Part shown: piece by piece, positions 1 to 10,719 of the stretch
How the letters are laid out: every line of letters begins with the position of its first letter
Numbering within the stretch: position 1 is the first letter of the stretch
Assembly: GCF_000218685.1 (NCBI RefSeq)
Contig: NW_006763291.1
Location: 2,822,308 to 2,886,307 of the forward strand
Source: Serpula lacrymans var. lacrymans S7.9
Taxonomy: Eukaryota > Basidiomycota > Agaricomycetes > Boletales > Serpulaceae
DNA length: 64,000 nucleotides
Reading direction: 5' to 3'
Notes under the pieces: model-generated
The model's database searches: none
What the model saw: only the letters and a program-made list of their open reading frames with translations
What the model was told of the DNA's origin: nothing
Position numbers and translations under genes: made by a program

Positions 1-1097
1 GCAGCGACAGAAGTAAGTGAGTCCATTGAGGGATATCCAGAGAGCTGACTGATAGGCATCTTTTAAATAGATTGCGGTGCAACGTTGATGTCCAGATAAG
101 CTCTAGCGCCTCACAACTGGAATGTTTGAAGTAGTTTGCCTTGAACTTCATCATGCATTAGCATCATCTTCCGCGAATGCGGGCAATACATCGAGACTAA
201 GGGCTTCGGTGCTACGCATCAGGAATGGTGTGAGAAGAATCATGTGAAGCAAAGATGACAGGGGAACCTAAAGAATAAGCTGAAGTTATAAAACATACCA
301 TTTCATATCTGTTTCAACGAAACCCCGCTCGGTGGTGACGCCTCCATTGCATATTTCAGTAGTCTCCATCGCGGGCATGCCGTCTCAATAATGGGAACTA
401 CCTGGCATTCCTCGAGTCATACATCACGATGCCGAGAGGGTCAGAGGTAATAGAAAATCATTAATGCTTACCACCTACTAGTAATTGCTAAGCTATCTTA
501 GCATGACTAAACACGTCCTTATTGTTGAGAAGGAAGGAACGACTGCCTTCCTTCGAGCTCTTTGGACGGCCTACAAAGACTAGCACTGGCATGTCCTCCT
601 GTTGTCCGAACAAGTTCTAGTTCGGAACAGCAGATTCGGCATATAGGGAAAACAATTTGATGATAATCTTCACTCGATGTCAAAACAGTTGCGAGCGACA
701 GTGGCGTTTTCCGTTTCAGAATGTATCTAAACATTCAGACCCTACGAATATAGCTAGGATGATCTATCAGCTCAAGTTATCGCCAGGGATAAACAAAAAT
801 GATGACAGTCGATGATTACAGGTGTATTTGGGTCTGCGTTCCATTCAGATTTTTTTGTTTATGGAGTGGAGTAGAACAAACACTATCTTTGCCAAAAATG
901 AAAAGCACCGCCACTAATATACGGTTCTCACAATCACTCAGTACTTAGTACTCACATCGTGCAGGAGTCGAAAGGCAGACAATAATATAAGTAAAATAAT
1001 ACTATAAAATACATGGAAAAATACATGAACATCCAATGGTCCACATGTGAATGTGGCCACTAACCCCCCTCTACGGTCAACCAAAGAGACAATTAGA
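1..1097. other. Gene-free left edge
   Basis: I see no reading frame with convincing coding character or splice pattern here. Only short open stretches in unrelated frames occur, the longest about 85 codons. The right part is probably the 3' untranslated region of the leftward H2A gene. A gene truncated by the window edge cannot be excluded. Confidence 0.5.
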
Positions 1098-1631
<534 letters not shown>

Positions 1632-2006
1632 TTTTTATGAATTTGAGAGTTGATGTCGATTGACGAAAACAAGTGGGTTATTGATATATGTACGGTTCGT
1701 ACAAAATGAACAGGTAGGGGGGACTTGAAAGTTTCGACCTTGCGGAAATCAGGTGCGCCACTATTTATACTCCCGCCGCCCGCGCGGATGAAATAAGGTT
1801 CAACGGTCAACAAAGTCGCGTCGACGCGTCTCGCGCGATCAACAAAGGCGCGACACGTAAACAAATGTAAAGTCAGGCGGACCAAACGATAAATAGTGCG
1901 TGCTCGCATTTTGCCCCGGATTTCAATTACCCGTCCTCGCTGATAGCTTCAAACCCATTTTCCATCCATACAACTCAGTACCCTCAATCACATCAATTCT
2001 TTAGCA
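1632..2006. promoter_or_regulatory. Shared divergent H2A/H2B promoter (pair 1)
   Basis: This 375-bp gap is the only upstream DNA for both histone genes. It holds GGTCAACAAAGTCGCG at 1805-1820, GATCAACAAAGGCGCG at 1837-1852 and AAACAAATGTAAAGTCA at 1859-1875. Close counterparts lie in the second histone pair's promoter (9616-9666) in the same order and orientation relative to H2B. A CpG-rich block (gtcgcgtcgacgcgtctcgc) sits among the sites. A TATA-like ATTTATA on the H2A side lies near 1763. That these are binding sites is inference from conservation. Confidence 0.6.
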
Positions 2007-2624
2007 ATGGCACCCAAACCCGCTTCAACTGCCTCGAAAGCCCCAGCTTCCACCACCGCCTCCAAGGCCCCAGCCTCTAAGGCTCCTGCAAAGACGACTG
2101 AGGGTTCCAAGGCGAAGAAAACTTCGAGTGGAGCTACAGGCGCAGACGGCGAGAAGAAGAAGAGAAGAAAAGTCCGCAAGGAGACTTACAGCTCGTACAT
2201 ATACAAAGGTGCGCATATATCTTATTTGTTTCTGACTTTGTACTTATCATTTCGCAGTTCTCAAACAGGTACACCCTGATACTGGTATTTCCAACAAGGC
2301 GATGGCCATTCTTAACTCATTCGTGAACGATATCTTCGAGCGAATTGCCACTGAAGCCTCCAGTATGTCTGATTTTGTCCGTTTCGAATGAACTTTAAGC
2401 TTATTCTTGCTCGGTAGAACTTGCTTCCTACTCCAAAAAATCGACGATCTCGTCACGCGAAATCCAAACGAGCGTGCGGTTGATATTGCCTGGTGAACTC
2501 GCCAAACATGCGATCTCGGAGGGAACGAAGAGTGTGACGAAGGTACGCAGATGTTTTCATTTTCTGATCATGATGCTGATGTTGGCTTTTACATCTACAG
2601 TTCTCGAGCGCTGCAGCGAAGTAG
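2007..2624 (+). CDS. HTB1: Histone H2B (copy 1)
   Basis: Core histone H2B. The N-terminal tail (residues 1-50) is rich in Ala, Lys, Ser and Pro. It is followed by the H2B signature [20 protein letters not shown], then [20 protein letters not shown], then [20 protein letters not shown], and [20 protein letters not shown] leading to the C-terminal helix. Introns follow IYK, split the Ser-Lys pair after EAS, and precede the last exon, which encodes FSSAAAK. The gene is transcribed away from H2A copy 1. The tail differs from H2B copy 2 only by small indels; the folded core is nearly identical. Confidence 0.95.
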
Positions 2625-3372
2625 ACACTTCAGTTTCTTATCTTATCTGGACGTTGCTGGGTGAGGACGAGGGGTGTGGTATTTGTCTGTAGATGTATAA
2701 TATGTGTACGAGTTATTTTATTTATCATCTATTTTCTATCGTCTTGCTGCGGATCTATGAATTTGGTGTGGCAAGTTGCACTGCAATCCGTAGTTCTTTC
2801 GACGGAATGCCCTAAATTGCTGTGGAGCTGAACAAGTTTGGTTCGAGCGTGTAACCTTGTATGGCTGGATGACGAGATGAGGATCTTCCCCCAGTTCATC
2901 AGAATCTGCAGAACCAGTAGCATGCGTGGGCTGAACCCCCAAAATCTTGGCGGTACGCCAGTCTGCGATGGATTTACCCCGCCAAGAAGAGTGAGCTCGT
3001 CGTGTGCGACGATGAGGGGAGAGATATCGCGGCGCTACAAACTTCCACGGTCAGGTTCGGTTCTGTAGGAATGTCGTCAGCAGAAGGATATTACCCTTAA
3101 CGGCAGGTATGACGTATGATGCAGAGTGGCGCTACCCTAATTTTTTTTTGGTGGGTGTGGTGGAGTGGAGCATCCGTGTCAATGAACAGGTGTACCTGCC
3201 AAACAGATCCACAGCCGCTGCTCTCGTTTCCATTCCCTTTATTGCTAGCACACTCTCCTCATCGTCCCCCATCGTCATCCACGACGGCGACAACTTAATC
3301 CACAACGACGACAAGCCAGCAACACCACTGGGCTGATATCAGTAGTAGCTGCGCCATCACGAACAGCTGGGC
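2625..3372. other. Intergenic, H2B 3' region to RRM-gene promoter
   Basis: No gene is recognised. The right end is C/T-rich in the usual manner of a promoter upstream of the RRM gene. Reading frames of 60-75 codons here have no splice-compatible continuation. Confidence 0.5.
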
Positions 3373-6300
3373 ATGTCCTCGCTCTTCAGAGTAAGCCCTC
3401 CTCGTCTGACCACTTCACCCTCTGACTGTGGCACAGGATAGCTCGCTCTTCCCTTCTTCAACTTCACCAGCACCACCAACTAATGATGACATTGAAGCTG
3501 TAATTCAACTCGCCACATCCTCTCGCCCGACTCCCGACTCCCGACAAGGACCTCTTCGTGATACTCGTACCCAATTATTTGTAGGAAATGTACGTCCCTT
3601 TTCTCTCCTCTTTCTTAACAACATATACACATTTCACCCGCTAAATGTCTTCACAGCTTCCGTACCGTGTCCGCTGGCAGGACCTAAAGGATCTTTTCCG
3701 CAAAGCTGGTACCGTCCTCCGCGCAGATGTTTCTCTTGGACCCGATAACCGTTCACGAGGATACGGAACCGTCCTGCTCGCCTCTGCAGAAGATGCAGGT
3801 CGAGCGATTGATATGTTCAATGGATACTCGTGGCAGACGCGCGTACTAGAGGTACGGCCAGACAGACTTGGATCCAGTGCAGGTTCCAGTATGAGCGTTG
3901 GCACTGGAATGGGAGGTGCTGTTCCTGCCGGGTCAGAACTGGAGTACGAATTACAGTTGGCTAATGGATCTATTCCATCGCTTGCTGGTGTAGTTTCGTC
4001 GAGCGGTTTCGGCTCAGGCGTTCCCCCGAGTCAATATAACTCAGGCGTTTCTTCAGCTCCATTTCTCTCAAATCCATATGGAATAGCTCTCTCTTCTGTG
4101 GGGGAATTGGATGACTATACATTTTACGAACGTCCTGGGTCGTCTTCCGGGTCGGTTAATGGGGGGCGGAATTTGTTTGTGGGGAACGTAAGTATTCCTT
4201 CTCACTTGATCATTATTGCCTGATCACCTGTCATCGCGTTGCTGAAGAGGAAAAATACAGCTTCCCTTTCACATCCAATGGCAAGATCTCAAAGACCTAT
4301 TTCGAACTGCCGGCTCAGTGCTGCGCGCAGACGTTGCTCTTGGCGCAGATGGACGTTCACGAGGTTTTGGCACCGTTCAATTTGGCGATGAAGCAAGTGC
4401 TGAGAGGGGTTTGAGGATGTTCAATGGGTGAGTGGGACCATTTTCCGTACCCCTTTGCCCACGCCGCTAGTGCTATCAGACGCATCTACCGGTTGTTCCA
4501 CTTCACTAGCGGCCTGTCGAGCTTGTTTGGGTGTTCAAGTATACTGCTGTGAACGGTGTATAGTTTTCGCTCGCATTGTTCTTCGTAAACGTCGATATCT
4601 TTCCGCATGTAGTCGCAAATAGCCGCATATACTCATTTTTTTTATCCTACACGTCTAGATATGAATTCAATGGGCGTCCCCTCAAAGTTCACTATGACAA
4701 GTTCTCCAACTCAGCGCAGCCGCTTTCGGTATCTGGGTTTTCGTCTCCAATGCCTGGAGGTTCATCAGCATCTGCACACCTCGTTCCGACTTCTATACCT
4801 TTGTCTGCTTCTTCATTACCTGGATCAACGACAGGTTCAATAATGAACGCAAGTTCTGCACTTTTGTCGTCAGGGAACCACTCATATTTAGGCGCGGGAT
4901 CGTTCTCGGGTACAAACTCTGTGCCTATCTCTGGAACAGCTTCCAATACTGCTTCCCCTCGCCCTGTGCATGCTGCACCTAATTCATCGATAGGCTTACT
5001 CCACGGACACTCGTCGCACTCGTTCACGCCAAGCCAACTTCATCATATACACTCCCAGTCGCACTCACCATTCCTCAATTCTGCTCCACCATCTGCATAC
5101 TCAAATGCACGTGCGGGGTCCTCGTCCTCCACGTCAGCCTCGCAACGCTCCACAATGATTAATTCATCACTTTTCCCGGATGCAAGTATCAATGGAAATC
5201 AAACTAATACCATATTATCAAACAATACCACAGGTGCCGCCGCACTCAGCATTGATACTAACGTCACCGAACCTAACTCTTCAGCCCTTATCGCTAATCT
5301 GCTAGATCAAGTGTCTGCCGAACGCGAGCGCGAAAGTTCATTAGCTTTATACGAGCGAGACAGTGCCCTAGCTTCCTACAGACACCCTTCGGCAACATCT
5401 TCCAGGCATCCCTCATTTGCGTCGTCGCGACACCCCTCAGTTAGTTCGTCTTTGCAACATTCATCTGCTCCGTCCCGACAGCCATCGTCTACTTCACCGT
5501 TTGGCATTGATCAGCAGACACCATTCAACCGAGAACAACAGCAAACGCAAACGGCATCGTCCTCTTCGTCGCCCTTCTTATCGCATGAATCTCCGTTTGA
5601 TTTACTTGGACAGCGGCCCCATGGATCAAGAGCAGGTTCTGGGTCACTAAAGCAGGCTCAAGTGCCTTCCCCGTCGTTACAAGCTCCATTATCTTCGTCG
5701 TCAGGACAAGGTCAGCCATCCTCTAATTCGCCATTTGGAAATGTAGATTACATTACCTCGGCGTTAGGTGCGCTTGGGATGCGTGACGATGCAATTGGGG
5801 GACGAGACGAAAATGTAGGACAAAGTCGGAGGAGGGAATCATTCAATATCCAAATTAGTGGGTCCTCATTCGGTCGCATCTCATCTGATATACATGGACA
5901 AGGGCATGGAGGAAGAAGTCGATCGTTTGGTGCAAATGGCCAGGGCGCAGGCCCTTTGTTTAGCAGAGGCTTTGGTATGAGTAGTTTCGGTGGGAGCGTT
6001 AGTGTGGGCGGAAGTGTCCTCCAAAGCGCGAGTCAAAGTGTTGTGCCAAGCGCGAATACGAGTCAAACTCAAAGTCCCCGTAGTCCTGAAGCCGTGGGTC
6101 TGGATCACCTTGCTGAGCACAAGGATGCGGTGCCGTCTTATGGAAATTTATCGTCACCGACACTAACGCATATGAAAGCGAGACAGGCACCTTCCGGACA
6201 TGATGGTTCGCAGACGCAGTCGCGGCAGACATCGTATGGATCACAAGGCGATGATCAAAAGGGTTCAGCGATTCAACCTGGACGTTCACAAGGGCCACAA

Positions 6301-6837
6301 TCTCATCTCGATTCTTCTCAAAAACAACGACATTCATCCCACTCTCAACGACAGCAATCCCAACAATCCGCTCAGAGCCAATCCCAATCGCAGCACCATC
6401 ATCCCGCTCATCCAGGTCCTATATCGCTTCCTCCCCCTTCTAACTTTTCTCTGCCAGTATATCCACAGCCTCTGTCTCCACATGGCCATGGCCCAATGCC
6501 TTCGCATGTGCATGTACATGGACCGATGTCACCGCATGTGGCTCACCCTACGTCGCCTTTGTATCATCCCGCTCATGGTATGAACGTTGGATATGTGCCT
6601 ATGTCTCCACTTGGACATCCTAGTAGCCCGATGCACCATCCTGGTTACTCCACGCAGGGAGGGTACGCAGTTCAAGGCGGAAATGGCCATCCCATGACCC
6701 CAATGCATCATCCTTCGTACGCCATGAGTGTGATGACACCGCATGGGCTCCCGCCTATTACTCCATCGATGCCGCCGTTTACTTTCTTGCAGCCACAATC
6801 ACAAATGTCCCAGCAACAACATCAGCATATGCAGCAC

Positions 6838-6899
<62 letters not shown>

Positions 6900-7956
6900 G
6901 GCTCGGACTGCGCAGCAGCCATCCAAAGAGATGGAGAAGGGGGCAACGGAAGCGAAACAACAGGTAAAGAAGGGCGGTGAAAGAAATGGTGCTCGAGAAG
7001 GATCTAGACCAGGGATGTCACTCCCTCTTCCTACTACGCCGATGTACGCCTTCGCTGCTCACCCGCTTTCACCGTATCACCCACACCCATACACGCACCC
7101 ACATTCTCCCTACGCGCACCCGCACTCCCCTTACGCACAGCCCCACTCTCCGTTTGCCCATCCCCACCACTCACACCCACACGTATATACACAGTTTGTT
7201 CAAACCCCTCATGGACCAGGGAACATGTTCTCTCCTGGCGTGACAATGACGCCTGGAGCATTATGGGGCAGGCCTGGGGGTCCTAACCCATACATAAATC
7301 CTACAGTGGGAGCGCCAATCCACAACGATGGGTACTTTGGTGGTGGAGGTGCTGGTAATGAAGGCGGTGGTAGCGGGGGCGACGACGAAGGGTATTTCCG
7401 CTCTGGGTCGTCTGGAGATGGAAGTGGTGGTACAGGGCAGGGCAATGTGGGATATTTCCCGCCCGTCCCCCCTCCTGATGTTCCAGAGATGGGTTATTTT
7501 CCGCCGATGAATGTTGCGAATGAGATTATGAAAGAGGGGAGTAAAGTTGGCAAAAGTGTCAGCAGGGAAGCAGAGAGTGGCAGTGGAAGTACTAGTGCGA
7601 GCGGAAGTGGAAGTATGGGAACGACCAAGACGGCTGAGACGGGCGCGAGCAGTGCGCCCCCTGTGGACGACGCTGCTTCCGCAGCGGGGGGCTCGTCTAC
7701 ACCAGCCATGTGGTTCACTCCGAATGAAGGATCTGAGAAAGATAAGGGTGGTGCACATGTAGATGGAGATTCGCACCTGCATGGTCTCACACGGACCATT
7801 AGTGCTGGTGGTGTGGGTGGAAGCGCAGGGAAGCGCGGGTCGCTTGTGCATCGTCCTGAGTCGGACCCTGCGCGCCACGGGGGTGTCAATGGAACGAGGC
7901 AAGAAGGGCAAGAAGCAAGACCTGTCGGGCTTGGGATCGCCGTTGATGGGTTGTAA
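3373..7956 (+). CDS. Two-RRM RNA-binding protein with polyQ and His/Pro repeats
   Basis: The start at 3373 encodes a short first exon, MSSLFR, spliced to DSSLFPSSTSPAPP. RRM1 spans an intron: RNP2 is LFVGNLPYRV and RNP1 is RSRGYGTVLL. RRM2 has the same arrangement, NLFVGNLPFHIQWQDLKDLF with RNP1 RGFGTVQF, and ends near YEFNGRPLKVHYDKF. The two RRMs are closely alike, and LPY/F..WQDLKDLFR.AG resembles the Gbp2/Hrb1 class of nuclear shuttling mRNA-binding proteins. The remaining ~1,100 residues form one long exon of low complexity. It holds RHPS repeats (about 5383-5490), a Q21 run at 6838-6900, repeats of HPHSPYA type at about 7075-7190, and Gly/Ser-rich patches. It is probably an mRNA-binding, condensate-prone protein; the specific function is inference. 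Confidence 0.85.
6838..6900 (+). repeat. CAG/CAA trinucleotide tract (21 Gln codons)
   Basis: There are 21 consecutive glutamine codons. The 5' part mixes CAG and CAA, and the 3' part is ten consecutive CAA triplets closed by CAG. It lies in frame in the disordered tail of the RRM protein. The pure CAA part is the likely length-variable portion. Confidence 0.95.
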
Positions 7957-8867
7957 AGTGGTGAACAGTGGAGCTTTTTTTTCTTATCTGGAATTAGGGG
8001 CTCTGGCGCCGTGTTCAAATTTTCACATTTGTTTGGCTTCGATTTCGGTTTCTTTTTTCTCCTGGAGCATTCGGTTCGGAGCATGGTGTCTTTTCTCATC
8101 CAGGTCTGGCTTACTCGGTTTTGCATTACCTCTCCATCTCAAGCTGCAGTCGATTTTTAAAAAAAGTCTAGTCATCGCTTCATTTCAACAATTCCCCCGG
8201 AATCATACATATATCCATCGCTTTTGGCCTGATTACGCCGTCATTGTCATTTTATCTCTCTGTTTCATCTTTTAATCATATCACCAGACACGTACCCTTC
8301 CCAAAACGTAGTCGATCCCCGCTCCTGCACTTGATCGTAGACGCGCCGGGTGTGTTCAATCATCTATCTATCTAATTCTCTCTGTTGAGGGATGTGGGCG
8401 TTGTATTTACCCTGATGTTTTATACCTGTATGCATACCTGGATGTGCAATATTACTGTTTGCCACAGAATAAAAGTCTTCGTCCTCAGCCTTGCCCCTTA
8501 GGAATACATCATCTACTATACCTGCCTTTAGATTACAAGTCAACCAAATCTACCCAGCCGGCTCGTCTCATGTTCAATGTTCAATACCCGTATTACCGTC
8601 TCCTCCACCAGATTGGCTATAAACCTATTTCGACTCGTATGACAGGATACACCTACGCTGGTCAAAGTTCAGATATTTCACACAGCGTTTCATCAAACAG
8701 CTCAAACAGAGAGATTACGACAGACAAACAACATTTGCTGCTCTGGAACGTCATGATATAATGGTGACAATCATCGATTTGCTAAAATAAGAGAGAAAGT
8801 ACATCTCAAAAATATACGAATACCAAGATACAACAAGTAAGGATACAATGTAAGACAAAACAACAGT
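7957..8867. other. Convergent 3' regions of the RRM gene and H2B copy 2
   Basis: No gene is recognised. The rightward RRM gene ends at 7956 and the leftward H2B copy 2 ends at 8868, so about 900 bp holds two 3' UTRs. Several short open frames exist but lack coding features. Confidence 0.5.
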
Positions 8868-9484
<617 letters not shown>

Positions 9485-9780
9485 TGCAATAAAAGTTTAT
9501 AGATAAGGGAGAACTATGAACAGGAAGGGAAAAGAGAACAGTGGTGATGGTAGTTACAGGCAGAGATAAAGGCGGGCGCAAGTGACCACATACATCCCCT
9601 ATATATAGTAACACGTGACTTTACCTTTGTTTGGTCATCGCGCGTCACGACGCGTCTTTGTTGATTGTGGCGGCGCATGACCGTATAAATATGAAAAGCC
9701 ATTTAGATATCTAATATTGAGTTTCCCCTTGTCCCCGCATTCTTCATCCATAAACCTATTTCATATCATTTTCATAAAAA
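9485..9780. promoter_or_regulatory. Shared divergent H2B/H2A promoter (pair 2)
   Basis: This is the 296-bp intergenic region of histone pair 2. On the minus strand it carries AATCAACAAAGACGCG (9666-9651) followed by AAACAAAGGTAAAGTCA (9632-9616). These nearly match the motifs in pair 1, with the same order and strand relative to H2B. The second motif ends 131 nt before the H2B ATG in both loci. A TATA-like TATAAATA lies at about 9684 on the H2A side. Binding by a common histone regulator is inferred. Confidence 0.6.
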
Positions 9781-10373
9781 ATGCCTCCCAAAAAAGCTAC
9801 TGGTAAATCCAAAATCGGAGGAGGAAAAGTAAACCGAGGCGAGGATGTCAAGAACGTATCGCGTTCTACCAAAGCTGGCCTGCAGTTCCCTGTCAGTCGT
9901 ATTCATCGTATGCTGAGAAAGTCAAATTACACCAAACGTGTTGGGTCGGGTGCACCTGGCAAGTGTTGGCTTTACCTTGAATGCAAAGCAGTTATCTTAC
10001 CTTGCTTCTGCATAGTGTACCTTGCTGCAGTTTTGGAGTACCTTGCCGCTGAGATTCTTGAGTTGGCCGGAAATGCTGCTAGAGATAACAAGAAGCGTCG
10101 TATCAACCCACGTCACTTACAACTCGCTATTCGAAATGATGAGGAGTGCGTTCTCACTAGTCTGTCTATGTCGACTTATACTAATTGGTTCTTATCTCGC
10201 AGACTCAGTAAGCTCCTCGGTGATGTTATAATATCAGAGGGAGGTGTGGTGCCATTTATCAACCCTGCGGTCAGTTTGCTCTACTTTCTTTCTCTTTCTG
10301 TGTTTGACATTGGAGTATCCAGCTCCTTCCCGCTAAATCGAAGAAGCACAGTCTCGAAAGTCAAGAAGTGTAA
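9781..10373 (+). CDS. HTA2: Histone H2A (copy 2, diverged)
   Basis: H2A with an unusual N-terminus ([16 protein letters not shown]) and several changes in the first helix and loop: [20 protein letters not shown] instead of the canonical [20 protein letters not shown]. The rest of the fold is standard: [44 protein letters not shown]. The last exon encodes [16 protein letters not shown], so the H2A.X-like SQEV end is kept. Intron 1 (9959-10015) needs a GC donor (CTG|gcaagt) to keep frame and restore VYLAAV. Intron 2 splits the Glu codon after DE. Intron 3 precedes LLPAK. It may be an expressed variant or a divergent backup copy. Confidence 0.92.
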
Positions 10374-10719
10374 ACTATTTTGTAGCATTTATTTATTTTT
10401 GTATCCTTTGTATCGCAGTTGTACTTTTGGAGCCTATATTCTGTCTAATCTATGCTATCAGCTTTACACTTCAGCCAAAGCAGTCTTAGTGAAATGACGC
10501 AAAAGTGGCTACTGAAGTCGAGCTCAGCGTCCGTGGATGACGGATTTATAGATTTCTTAAGTAATTACCAGGGCTTGCACCGGTGTTTATAACGACATTA
10601 GCCGTCAGCGCCAATCAGAGTAACACTAACCACTGACTGACAGTGTGATCGCCTCTTGTTTCTTATCATAACCTCCTTCAAACCAGGTGCTGCAGACGGT
10701 ATCTATTAGCATACCAGTC
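10374..10719. other. Short intergenic gap
   Basis: This holds the 3' end of H2A copy 2 and the presumed promoter of the Zn2Cys6 gene. Nothing else is recognised. Confidence 0.4.

Noticed and set aside
6836..7190. CRISPR-like repeat spacing in the RRM gene tail
   Set aside because: The repeats are in-frame codon repeats (Gln, and His/Pro/Ser/Tyr) in a eukaryotic coding exon, not repeat-spacer units.
7261..8126. Long antisense frames (up to 216 codons) under the RRM gene
   Set aside because: These are shadows of the low-complexity sense exon. They lack start context, splice structure and domains.
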